Shown: positions 6,259 through 13,275, counted from the stretch's first letter. The stretch: 15,751 nt of DNA from an uncultured Campylobacter sp. (GCA_937875715.1 CALEHZ010000287.1:1-15751); one strand, 5' to 3'. A program made the numbers and translations. The notes: a model not told the origin generated them from the letters alone.

Positions 6259-7635
6259 TTACCTTAAAAAATTATCATAAAAACTTGAAATAAAGACAAT
6301 AAAAATTATAAATGGAATTATGTATTTTACATACCAAAACCAGAAATTAACTACTTTAGCGTGATTTTGACTGCCTCTTAAAATCTCTTCTTTTGCCTCA
6401 TCTTTTAAAACCCAGCCCACAAAAATCGCACAAAATAGCGAAGTAAGCACAAAGAAAATCGTAGCCGAAATGCTATCAAAGGCATCAAAAATATTTTTAC
6501 CAAAGATTGTAATGCTAGAAAATTCACTTGTGGCTAAAGCGCAAGGCACATTACCAAGCACAAAAATTGTGCCTAAAGTGAGCAAAATACAGCTTTTTCT
6601 AGATAATTTAGTTTTTTCTTCAAGTGTTGTAATGATAGCTTCGTAAATCGGCAATGATGTAGTAAGCGCTGCAAATAAAAGCAGAGTAAAAAACGCAATT
6701 GCTACAAATGAGCCAGCATACATATGTGAAAACACAATTGGCAGACTTTTAAAAACTAGATTTGGTCCAGCATTTGGCTCTATGCCAAAGGTAAAAAGCG
6801 ATGGAAATATCATAAATCCAGCCACGACAGCAATTGCTGTGTTTAAAATGCCGGTGTAAAAAGCAGTTTTAACCAAGCTTTCATCTTTTTGCACAAAGCT
6901 TGAAAGCGTGATAATCGTGGCAAATCCAAGGCTTAAAGCAAAGAAAACTTGTCCTAAAACATCTATAAAAAGCTTGATGCTTATCTTGCTAAAATCAGGC
7001 GTAAGATAGTAAATCGTGCCTTGCCAAGCACCTGGTAAGGTAAGATTTCTAGCTACCATAGCAAGCATTAGCAAAAAAAGCAAAGGCATTAGATATTTTG
7101 CTGCAATTTCTAAGCCCTTAACCGCACCAGCCCTTAAAATAAAGTAGTTAATCACCACAAAAATCATCGTAGCAATGCTAATTGCTAGTGGCGAGTTATT
7201 TATGTGTTTTTCATAAAATTCAGCCGTGATGCTTGCGTTAATCACACCGCTGCTTAAATCTAAATTGCCAACAACTATATTGTAAATATAATCAATCACC
7301 CAGCCGCCAATAACCATATAATAAGCCATAATGCCAAAAGCGCCAATTAAGCCCAAATAGCCAACAATTTGCCAAGCTTTGTTTATCTTTTTGCCCTCTG
7401 CATTGCCAGCAAAAGAATCCACTGAGTTTGTGTGAGCGCGTCTGCCGATGGCATTTTCTACCAAAAGCATAGGCACACCGATGACAAACATCGCAATAAT
7501 AAATACTAAAACATACGCTCCACCGCCGTTTTGTCCTACTAAATAAGGAAAACGCCAAGTCGCCCCAAAGCCCACAGTAGCTCCAGCAACTGCTAAAATG
7601 TATGTAAAACGAGAAGACCAATGCTGTCTAGCCAT
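6259..7635 (-). CDS. Neurotransmitter:sodium symporter (NSS/SLC6) family transporter
   Basis: This 458-residue inner-membrane protein probably imports an amino acid or related small solute. The family hallmark in the first membrane helix is present (GFGATWRFPYLVGQNGGGAY, 22-41), followed by helices typical of the LeuT fold, including FFALSLGFATIITLSSF (231-247) and FAALTTSLP (321-329). Aligned by eye to LeuT, it ends after helix 11 (about 436-451), so it is an 11-helix version as in several bacterial members. The Na2 site residues look conserved (G18, V21, A322, T325, T326), but the Na1 residues look largely replaced (T20, A25, A233, N265, A269 for LeuT A22, N27, T254, N286, E290). The ATG at 7635 has an AAGGAT ribosome-binding site and lies 24 bases after uup, in a gap made of the dispersed palindrome. 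Substrate cannot be read from the sequence. Confidence 0.9.
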   Translation of the reverse strand: MARQHWSSRFTYILAVAGATVGFGATWRFPYLVGQNGGGAYVLVFIIAMFVIGVPMLLVENAIGRRAHTNSVDSFAGNAEGKKINKAWQIVGYLGLIGAFGIMAYYMVIGGWVIDYIYNIVVGNLDLSSGVINASITAEFYEKHINNSPLAISIATMIFVVINYFILRAGAVKGLEIAAKYLMPLLFLLMLAMVARNLTLPGAWQGTIYYLTPDFSKISIKLFIDVLGQVFFALSLGFATIITLSSFVQKDESLVKTAFYTGILNTAIAVVAGFMIFPSLFTFGIEPNAGPNLVFKSLPIVFSHMYAGSFVAIAFFTLLLFAALTTSLPIYEAIITTLEEKTKLSRKSCILLTLGTIFVLGNVPCALATSEFSSITIFGKNIFDAFDSISATIFFVLTSLFCAIFVGWVLKDEAKEEILRGSQNHAKVVNFWFWYVKYIIPFIIFIVFISSFYDNFLR

Positions 7636-7644
7636 TATTATCCT

Positions 7645-7661
7645 TTGAATTTTATAAAATT
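7645..7661. repeat. Dispersed AT palindrome in the uup-transporter gap
   Basis: TTGAATTTTATAAAATT fills most of the 24-base gap between the uup stop codon and the ribosome-binding site of the transporter. It matches the other copies except that one arm is shortened. Confidence 0.7.
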
Positions 7662-9645
7662 ATTTATTTAAATTATGTGTGATTTCAAGCACGGCAAAAT
7701 ACTCATGTTCTAAAATCGCAAGCTCGCCTTTTTTATCCTCAAGCTCTTCAAATAGCTTTTGAAGTCCTATTTCTTGATAAATTTTTGGATCGCTTAGAGC
7801 GTGATTTAGCTCATCTATGCGCTTTTCAATAGCTTCGATTTTTTCTGGGTGTTTGTCTAAAATTTGCTGTTCTTTATAGCTTAATTTTGTTTTAGTTTTT
7901 GGGGCTGAATTTTTTGAATTTTGCGCTGCATCATTTGCTAAATCTGTTTTTGAATTTTCTAAAATTTGTGAATTTAAGCCAAGCTCATTTTCAATTTCTT
8001 TAATTTGCTTTAATTCTTCTTCGTAGTCTAAATACTCGCTATATTCCATCACAAGCTGAGAAATTTTGCCATTTTCATATGCCCAAAGCTTATTTGTGAT
8101 TTTATCTATAAAATATCTATCGTGACTAACGATTAAAATCGCACCTTCAAAGCTAAGTAAATATTCTTCTAAAATATTGATTGTAGCGATATCAAGGTCG
8201 TTTGTCGGCTCATCGAGGATTAAGCAATCATATTCTTTTGTAAAAAGCTGAGCTAAAGCTAGGCGGTTTTTTTCACCACCGCTTAAAATACTAACAGGTT
8301 TGTCTAAAAATTCTTTTGGAAATAAGAAATTTTTAAGATAGCCATAGACATGCATACTGCGACCTTTTACGCTTATATGATCGCCGCCGTTTGGGCAGAA
8401 GTTTTCTATTAGGCTTTTACTCTCATCTATATTTGAGCGATTTTGGTCAAAATAGCCGATTTTTATATCGCCTTTTTTTAGCACTCCGCTATCGGCTTCT
8501 ATTTGCCCTAGAAGTATTTTTAAAAGTGTGCTTTTGCCAGAGCCATTTGGTCCAACTATGCCAATTCTTTCACCTTGAAGCACGCGCGCACTAAAGCCTG
8601 TAAAAAGCACTTTATTATCCATGCTTTTAGCTAGATTTTCACACTCAAAAAGCATTTTTTTGCGGTTTTGATTAAGTCCGCCTTGAGTAAAGCTTTTTTG
8701 TGCACGTTCTAATTCTAATTTTACTTTGCGAATCACACCAGGATTTTTCTTAGCTTGTTCGCGCATAGCAAGAATTCTTTCTTTGCGACCTTCATTTCGT
8801 TTTAGGCGACCTTTGACGCCACGGCGTAGCCACTCTTCTTCTGCTTTTAATTGTTTTAAAAGCGTTTCTTGGCTTTTTAACGCACTTGCTAAAATCTCTT
8901 CTTTTTTTACCAAATAATTTGCGTATCCGCCATCAAAAAATGTAAGTTTGCCATTTTCAAGCTCAACTGAGCGAGTGGCGATATTGTCAATAAAATATCT
9001 ATCGTGGCTAATAAAAACCATTGTTTGATTGCTAGAAAGTAGTAAATCTTCTAAATATCGCACCATATAAACATCAAGGTGGTTTGTAGGCTCATCAAGC
9101 AAAAGTATATCTGGCTTTTTTAAAATTAATGCTCCAAGTGCGATTTTACGCACTTCTCCGCCACTTAGCGAGCCAATAAGTCTGTTTTCATACTCACGCA
9201 AAGCAAAGCTATCAAGCAGTCTTTCAAGCTTGTTTTCTATATTCCAGCCGTCCTTACTCTCAATAAATTTTGCCAGTTGATCGTGGCGAGCGTGAATTTC
9301 TTTATTTTCTGGCTCTTTGCTAATTTTAAGCAAAAGTTCTTCATATTCATTTCTGGCATCATAAATTTCTTTAAGCTCTTTTTTTAGCGCAGTTCGCACA
9401 CTCATTGTATCATCAAAACTAGGTTTTTGACTTAGCATGCCTACACTAATGCTATTTTGTGTGATGACTTTGCCATTATCTGGGGCTAATAAGCCAGAAA
9501 TAATTTTCATCAATGTGCTTTTGCCATCACCATTTTTGCCGATAACTGCGATACGCTCTTTTGGGGCAATACCGAAATTTACGCTATCAAGCACGATTTT
9601 TTCATTAAAACGTTTGCTTACATCAATTAGATCGATTAACGCCAT
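7660..9645 (-). CDS. uup: ABC-F family ATPase Uup
   Basis: This soluble 661-residue protein has two ATP-binding cassettes and no membrane domain, as in ABC-F proteins that act on ribosomes; E. coli Uup is linked to precise excision of transposons and to ribosome/translation quality. Cassette 1: Walker A GKNGDGKST (36-44), signature LSGGE (160-164), Walker B ending DE (184-185) in DEPTNHLD. Cassette 2: GPNGSGKST (365-373), LSGGE (454-458), DEPTNDLD (478-485). The inter-cassette linker contains EEWLRRGVKGRLKRNEGR, as in Uup. A C-terminal coiled-coil domain (about 585-655) begins TKLSYKEQQIL, the Uup-type tail. I chose the ATG at 9645 because AAAGGGG sits at the right distance before it; the ATG at 9660 has no ribosome-binding site. 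An Asn/Ser/Lys-rich linker at about 565-585 is encoded by the locally common GAATTTT word. It is the first gene of the leftward run. Confidence 0.92.
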   Translation of the reverse strand: MALIDLIDVSKRFNEKIVLDSVNFGIAPKERIAVIGKNGDGKSTLMKIISGLLAPDNGKVITQNSISVGMLSQKPSFDDTMSVRTALKKELKEIYDARNEYEELLLKISKEPENKEIHARHDQLAKFIESKDGWNIENKLERLLDSFALREYENRLIGSLSGGEVRKIALGALILKKPDILLLDEPTNHLDVYMVRYLEDLLLSSNQTMVFISHDRYFIDNIATRSVELENGKLTFFDGGYANYLVKKEEILASALKSQETLLKQLKAEEEWLRRGVKGRLKRNEGRKERILAMREQAKKNPGVIRKVKLELERAQKSFTQGGLNQNRKKMLFECENLAKSMDNKVLFTGFSARVLQGERIGIVGPNGSGKSTLLKILLGQIEADSGVLKKGDIKIGYFDQNRSNIDESKSLIENFCPNGGDHISVKGRSMHVYGYLKNFLFPKEFLDKPVSILSGGEKNRLALAQLFTKEYDCLILDEPTNDLDIATINILEEYLLSFEGAILIVSHDRYFIDKITNKLWAYENGKISQLVMEYSEYLDYEEELKQIKEIENELGLNSQILENSKTDLANDAAQNSKNSAPKTKTKLSYKEQQILDKHPEKIEAIEKRIDELNHALSDPKIYQEIGLQKLFEELEDKKGELAILEHEYFAVLEITHNLNK

Positions 9646-9679
9646 TTTTGCCCCTTTCATTTTTTTTGTAAAAAATTCG

Positions 9680-9708
9680 CAGATTATAGCTTTTTTTGCT
9701 TTAATCTG
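9680..9708. promoter_or_regulatory. Divergent uup/MATE promoter region with inverted repeat
   Basis: Two 11-base arms, CAGATTATAGC (9680-9690) and GCTTTAATCTG (9698-9708), are inverted copies with one mismatch around a 7-T spacer. On the minus strand the left arm contains a perfect TATAAT (9683-9688), positioned to start uup transcription about 30 bases before the ATG at 9645. The inverted repeat is a candidate operator, or a fortuitous AT-rich structure. Confidence 0.5.
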
Positions 9709-9721
9709 TGCTAAATTTTGC

Positions 9722-9727
9722 TAAAAT
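9722..9727 (+). promoter_or_regulatory. Extended -10 box placing the MATE gene on a leaderless mRNA
   Basis: The sequence TTTTGCTAAAATTCTGCAC precedes the ATG at 9735. The TAAAAT hexamer ends only 7 bases before that ATG, so transcription would begin at or within a base or so of the start codon. No ribosome-binding site is visible, which fits a leaderless message. Confidence 0.5.
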
Positions 9728-9734
9728 TCTGCAC

Positions 9735-11099
9735 ATGGAAAATTTAAAAAATTCAAAAAATTCAAACAAAGAATTAAATCTAAAAAGCTTGGCTTTGCCC
9801 ATTTTTGTTGATATGCTTTTAAAGTCATTAAGCGTTACAATTAATGTTTTTATGGTATCTCACGTGGATGTTTTGCTAGTGGGTGCAATGTCTGCTGGAA
9901 ATCAAATTTTTACTCTTTTTATCACAATTTTTAGCTTTTTATCAATCGGCTGTTCAGTCGTAGTAGCCCAAAGTTTAGGCGCAAAAAATTTAAATCTAGC
10001 CCTAAGGGCAATTCACATTAGCATCACATTTAACGCATTTTTAGGACTTATTAGCACGGCTTTTATATTTTTCTTTACAAAAGAAGTTTTATATCTTCTA
10101 AATGTCCCAGAAGATATTATAATGCATTCTTATGATTATTTACACTATATGTGTTTAGCACTATTTTTAGCTAGTGTGGGAGTAGTTTTGGCTAGTATTT
10201 TGCGTGTAAAAAATATGGCAAACTATATTGTAATCGTCTCTTGTGTAGCTAATTTTATAGTAATTTGTGGTAATGCTTATGTTCTTGGTTTTTTGGGCTT
10301 TTTAGGACTTAGAGACACGCCACTTGGGCTTAAAGAAATCGGCATAGTAGCGATAATTGCTCATTTTAGCGGACTTGTTTTGCTGATTTATTTTTTGATT
10401 AAAAAAGCAAAAATTCATATTCATTTGGGCTTATTTTTTAAATTCACACTTGAAATCGTGGGCAAAATCCTAAAAGTTGGCTTGCCAAGTGCTGGTGAAA
10501 ACTTGCTTTGGATAGGGCAATATATGGTTGCTTTTTCTTTTGTTGGGCTTTTAGGGGCTGCAAATCTTAGCGTTCAAAGCATTTATTTTCAAATTAGCAT
10601 TTATATTTTTCTTATTTGCACCTCAGTTTCTATGGCTTGTGAAGTTATCGTGGGGCATTTAGTAGGTGCTAGAAAATTTGATGAAGCATATGAAAAGGCA
10701 TTTTATGCCCTTAAAATCGGCGTTGGAACAGCGTGGATTATAGTTTTTAGCTTTTGGGTTTTTAAAGAAAATATTATGAATCTTTTTGATTTAAATGATG
10801 AAATAAAAAATATCATGCGCCCACTTTTTACACTTTCACTTATACTTGAGACTGGGCGTGGATTTAATATAATTATGGTAAATTCACTTCGTGCCACCGG
10901 CGATGCGAGATTTCCATTTATTATGGGAATTATTTTTATGTGGGGCGTGAGTTTGCCAGTTGGCTACATTTGCGGAATTAGTTTAGAATACGGCATTGTA
11001 GGCATTTGGGCTGGATTTTGCGTAGATGAGTGGTGCAGGGCAATTGCTAACACTTGGCGCTGGAAAAGCCGCAAATGGCAAAGTAAAGTATTGGTTTAA
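9735..11099 (+). CDS. MATE family multidrug/toxin exporter
   Basis: This 454-residue inner-membrane protein has 12 predicted hydrophobic segments in two related halves, as in MATE exporters that use a sodium or proton gradient to expel cationic drugs and other solutes. Family-like stretches include LALPIFVDMLLKSLSVTINVFMVSHVD near the N-terminus, GAMSAGNQIF, and FSFLSIGCSVVVAQSLGAKN in half 1; and VGLPSAGENLLW with ACEVIVGHLVGARKFDEAYEKA in half 2. I chose the ATG at 9735 (MENLKNSKNSNKE) over an upstream in-frame GTG at 9708, because the extended -10 box lies between them. The hydrophilic N-terminal NSKNSN tract is encoded by repeated AATTCAAA words. A strong terminator follows the stop codon. 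It stands alone, divergent from uup. Substrate cannot be predicted; NorM- or DinF-like subfamily assignment would need alignment. Confidence 0.9.
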   Translation: MENLKNSKNSNKELNLKSLALPIFVDMLLKSLSVTINVFMVSHVDVLLVGAMSAGNQIFTLFITIFSFLSIGCSVVVAQSLGAKNLNLALRAIHISITFNAFLGLISTAFIFFFTKEVLYLLNVPEDIIMHSYDYLHYMCLALFLASVGVVLASILRVKNMANYIVIVSCVANFIVICGNAYVLGFLGFLGLRDTPLGLKEIGIVAIIAHFSGLVLLIYFLIKKAKIHIHLGLFFKFTLEIVGKILKVGLPSAGENLLWIGQYMVAFSFVGLLGAANLSVQSIYFQISIYIFLICTSVSMACEVIVGHLVGARKFDEAYEKAFYALKIGVGTAWIIVFSFWVFKENIMNLFDLNDEIKNIMRPLFTLSLILETGRGFNIIMVNSLRATGDARFPFIMGIIFMWGVSLPVGYICGISLEYGIVGIWAGFCVDEWCRAIANTWRWKSRKWQSKVLV

Positions 11100-11131
11100 A
11101 AATCCTAGAATTCCACGCAATTCTAGGATTT
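11100..11131. terminator. Strong bidirectional terminator between MATE and small membrane protein genes
   Basis: Perfect 13-bp arms, AAATCCTAGAATT (11100-11112) and AATTCTAGGATTT (11119-11131), enclose a 6-base loop. On the minus strand the hairpin is followed by a run of T (ATTTTTAAACC). It serves the two genes that converge here, starting immediately after the MATE stop codon. Confidence 0.85.
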
Positions 11132-11139
11132 AATCATTT

Positions 11140-11415
11140 TTACATTGCACTAGCAACAGTGCTAATGCCAAAAATAGCCCACAAAGTAGGTGAAGTCGCA
11201 ATAGCTACTATTATTAGTAGCCACGCAATAATTGCTACAATTAGTGAGCCAGTTTTCTTAATAACCTTGTATGTAGCAAAAGCTGCCAGCAAAATCGCAA
11301 GCGGCACAAAAACAATAGCAAGGACAAAAATTCCAATTATCGCAAAAACAATTGCTAGAATTCCAGCAAGATTTGAACTTTGATTGACAACAATCACTTT
11401 TGGTTGATTTTCCAT
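11140..11415 (-). CDS. Small hydrophobic membrane protein, function unknown
   Basis: A 91-residue protein with a short polar N-terminus (MENQPKVIVVNQSSN) and then mostly hydrophobic sequence: about 16-48 (long enough for one or two tightly packed spans, broken by Pro38), then a short KVIKKTGS loop at 50-57, then about 57-87. Two or three transmembrane helices are likely. It has a good AGGAG ribosome-binding site before the ATG and lies 24 bases downstream of the lipoprotein gene in the same direction, so the two are probably one transcript ending at the terminator at 11100-11131. There are no charged catalytic-looking residues or recognisable motifs. I do not recognise a family. Its small size, hydrophobicity and pairing with a lipoprotein and a divergent regulator make an envelope-associated role plausible, but that is inference. 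Confidence 0.7.
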   Translation of the reverse strand: MENQPKVIVVNQSSNLAGILAIVFAIIGIFVLAIVFVPLAILLAAFATYKVIKKTGSLIVAIIAWLLIIVAIATSPTLWAIFGISTVASAM

Positions 11416-11439
11416 TTTTTCTCCTTTTTTTAATGGTTT

Positions 11440-12261
11440 TTATCTTTTGTAAAATTCAGTTAAAATTCTATAACTAGCTTCTGTTTTGTTTCCATCTATA
11501 ATTTCAAATATATCTCTTGGGCGTTCTATGCTACCATCTGGCTTTATGATGAAGTTCATTTCACGGATTGCGCTTTTGATAGCCTTTGGCTTGATCGGGG
11601 ATTCTTTTGGCTTTTCTATGCTTAAAAATCCTGTGCCTATTCTATCCCTACTAGCTAGCGTTAGCACCTCATCTTGATAGCCAAAAACTCCAGCAAAATT
11701 ACTAGGCAAGCTTTTTAAAGGCCAAAAGCCCCTTTTAGTTTCTTCTACACCAGCTGCCTTTAAAGCTTCTAAAATGCCATTATTATCGCACTCAGTCATA
11801 TTTCTAGCATTAGCCTTGCAATTATCCATTGAAATTTTTAGAATTTCATCATAGCTAAGAGTCTTTGTAAAGCTTTTTTCTAGCTTTTCTTGTAATCTAG
11901 CTATTGCTTGGTCGCGGTCTTTTTTATTTTTTTCTATTGCGTTTTTTAGGGCTTCATCATAGTTTTTTACGCTTTGATTATAGCGCTGCATCGCTTCATT
12001 GTATTTATTTTCTAGCTTGTCATTGCGAACTTTGATTTGGTCGCTGTTTTCATCGCAAGTTACTTTAACAGCTTTTAATCCATCTTTGCTTACATCTTCG
12101 TATTTTACATTTTTACAAATTTTAGAGCCTTCAATCGCCGCACCTATGGTCATTGTATCAAGCCCACGCAAAGTAGAATTTTTTACCTTTTCTACATTTT
12201 CATTACCACAAGCGACAAAAATACTTGCCGCCACACTTAAAAGCAGAATTCTTGCTTTCAT
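11440..12261 (-). CDS. Putative lipoprotein with central coiled coil, function unknown
   Basis: This 273-residue protein starts with a lipoprotein signal peptide, MKARILLLSVAASIFVAC, with C18 as the likely lipidated residue (F-V-A-C box, again with Phe at -3). The mature part has two close cysteine pairs, C49/C69 and C148/C158, that could form periplasmic disulfides. Residues about 75-135 are charged, Asn/Lys/Glu/Gln-rich and heptad-like (for example RLQEKLEKSFTKTL), pointing to a coiled coil. The C-terminal 90 residues are a mixed, probably folded domain. The ATG has an AGGAG site 5 bases upstream. The gene is divergent from an XRE regulator; a perfect palindrome covering its -10 box lies between them, and a small membrane-protein gene follows 24 bases downstream. 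I do not recognise a family. Confidence 0.82.
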   Translation of the reverse strand: MKARILLLSVAASIFVACGNENVEKVKNSTLRGLDTMTIGAAIEGSKICKNVKYEDVSKDGLKAVKVTCDENSDQIKVRNDKLENKYNEAMQRYNQSVKNYDEALKNAIEKNKKDRDQAIARLQEKLEKSFTKTLSYDEILKISMDNCKANARNMTECDNNGILEALKAAGVEETKRGFWPLKSLPSNFAGVFGYQDEVLTLASRDRIGTGFLSIEKPKESPIKPKAIKSAIREMNFIIKPDGSIERPRDIFEIIDGNKTEASYRILTEFYKR

Positions 12262-12285
12262 TTTTCTCCTTTTATTTTTGATTTT

Positions 12286-12303
12286 AACTTATTATAATAA
12301 GTT
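12286..12303. promoter_or_regulatory. Palindromic operator O1, overlapping the lipoprotein -10 box
   Basis: AACTTATTATAATAAGTT is a perfect 18-bp palindrome. Because it is symmetric it reads TATAAT on both strands; on the minus strand that hexamer (12291-12296) lies 29 bases before the lipoprotein ATG, the right place for a -10 box. Its CTTAT-N4-ATAAG core recurs at 12340-12353. It is the best candidate binding site for the divergent XRE protein. Confidence 0.65.
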
Positions 12304-12339
12304 GATTTGATATTATATAAGATTTAAAATTAAAATTAA

Positions 12340-12353
12340 CTTATAATAATAAG
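12340..12353. promoter_or_regulatory. Operator O2, overlapping the regulator's ribosome-binding region
   Basis: CTTATAATAATAAG has the same CTTAT-N4-ATAAG arms as the 12288-12301 core and differs from it only in the central bases. Its final AAG overlaps the AAGG ribosome-binding site, 8 bases before the regulator's ATG. It also contains a TATAAT (12342-12347). The two cores are spaced 52 bases apart start to start, about five helical turns, so proteins bound to both would face the same side of the DNA. Confidence 0.6.
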
Positions 12354-12362
12354 GTAATTTTA

Positions 12363-12623
12363 ATGCTAGATGAAGATAAAGTTCAACAAGCTTATAAAAT
12401 AATAGGTCAAAATGTCGCCAAAGCACGAAAAGAACGCAAAATTTCGCAACTTGCTCTTAGTCTTGAAATGGGATATAAATCAGTTAGCGTGATAAGTTTT
12501 GCCGAAATTTGCCTAAAAGGTGCGCATTTTAACATTGCTCATTTGTTACAAATAGCAAAAATTCTTGATGTGCCCTTTGTTTCGCTATTTGAAGGCGTTG
12601 ATGAGTTTTTAGACATAAACTAG
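12363..12623 (+). CDS. XRE-family helix-turn-helix transcriptional regulator
   Basis: An 86-residue single-domain DNA-binding protein. The helix-turn-helix region runs from about residue 13 to 72: IGQNVAKARKERKISQLALSLEMG forms helices 1-2, the following YKSVSVISFAE is the recognition helix region, and FNIAHLLQIAKILDVPFVSLFEG closes the five-helix fold, as in Cro/CI-type repressors. There is no added ligand-binding or protease domain, so it is a minimal dimeric regulator. It is divergent from the lipoprotein gene, with paired palindromic operators in the 101-base gap, one overlapping its own translation start region. That arrangement is typical of an autoregulated repressor controlling the neighbouring gene. 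The ATG is preceded by AAGG at 8 bases. It lies 22 bases upstream of the YgjP-like gene, which seems to have its own promoter. Confidence 0.86.
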   Translation: MLDEDKVQQAYKIIGQNVAKARKERKISQLALSLEMGYKSVSVISFAEICLKGAHFNIAHLLQIAKILDVPFVSLFEGVDEFLDIN

Positions 12624-12632
12624 AATTCTTGT

Positions 12633-12638
12633 TATAAT
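12633..12638 (+). promoter_or_regulatory. -10 box placing the YgjP-like gene on a leaderless mRNA
   Basis: A perfect TATAAT in TTCTTGTTATAATTGCGCTT ends 7 bases before the ATG at 12646. A transcript from it would start at or next to the A of the start codon. There is no Shine-Dalgarno sequence in the 22 bases after the regulator's stop codon. Confidence 0.55.
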
Positions 12639-12645
12639 TGCGCTT

Positions 12646-13275
12646 ATGAAATTTTATGAATTTGAGATAAAAATACTTAAAAAACCTGTAAAATACCTGC
12701 GCCTAAAAGTAGCTAAAAACGGCGATATTTCGCTAAATTTACCACTTCACACTAGCGAAAAATTCGCACTAGAATTCTTAAATAAAAACCTTGCTTGGCT
12801 ACGAAAAATCAAAGCAAAAATCAGCGCAAAACCAGCAAAAAATGAAAACGAAGTAGAATTCTTAGGTCAAACCTACACTCTAAATATAGATAAAAACGCA
12901 ACCCTAGTAAATATAGAAAATTCACTCATCACAGCACCTTCAAAACTAGAATTCCGCCGTTTTTGCGATAATAAAATCAAAGAGCTCTTAAACGCTTCCA
13001 TTTCACACTTTGCGCCACTTATCAATCGCCCTATAAATCACATTAGCTTTAAGCACATGCGCACTCGCTGGGGCAGCTGTAACCACAAAAAAGGCTATAT
13101 AAATCTAAACTTAAATCTCATTGCAAAAAAAAGAGAATTCATTGAATATGTCGTGCTTCACGAACTTGCTCATCTAGTTTATCCACATCACAAAAAAGAA
13201 TTTTATGATTTAATTGAAAGTTTTATGCCAGATTATAAAATTCGCATAAAAAATACAGAAAATTCACAATTTTAG
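12646..13275 (+). CDS. YgjP-like (DUF45/SprT-type) zinc metallopeptidase
   Basis: A 209-residue soluble protein of the YgjP-like metallopeptidase family. The N-terminal half (1-105) is a mixed beta-strand region typical of the family. The C-terminal half carries the invariant MRTRWGSC (138-145), which precedes a strand, and the zinc site HELAHL (172-177) with the third ligand H182 five residues after the second (H172, H176, H182; catalytic E173), followed by KEFYDLIESFMPDY. Family members are conserved across bacteria, often annotated as M48 or SprT-like, but a native substrate is not established. It has no signal peptide, so it is cytoplasmic. It appears to be transcribed as a leaderless message. 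Its coding sequence contains four GAATTC hexamers, with a fifth just upstream. The stop codon lies inside a hairpin that separates it from the next gene. Confidence 0.88.
   Translation: MKFYEFEIKILKKPVKYLRLKVAKNGDISLNLPLHTSEKFALEFLNKNLAWLRKIKAKISAKPAKNENEVEFLGQTYTLNIDKNATLVNIENSLITAPSKLEFRRFCDNKIKELLNASISHFAPLINRPINHISFKHMRTRWGSCNHKKGYINLNLNLIAKKREFIEYVVLHELAHLVYPHHKKEFYDLIESFMPDYKIRIKNTENSQF

Noticed and set aside
7292..7621. Second minus-strand frame of 109 residues within the transporter gene.
   Set aside because: It is an alternative frame of the conserved N-terminal membrane region, with Cys/Trp/Arg-rich composition and no start signals.
9708..9734. Upstream GTG start for the MATE exporter.
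   Set aside because: No ribosome-binding site, and the best -10 box lies downstream of it.
11140..12623. Toxin-antitoxin interpretation of the XRE/lipoprotein/small membrane protein group.
   Set aside because: Neither structural protein resembles a toxin I know, and the regulator is divergent from them and not the first gene of their operon; the small hydrophobic protein alone is too little evidence.
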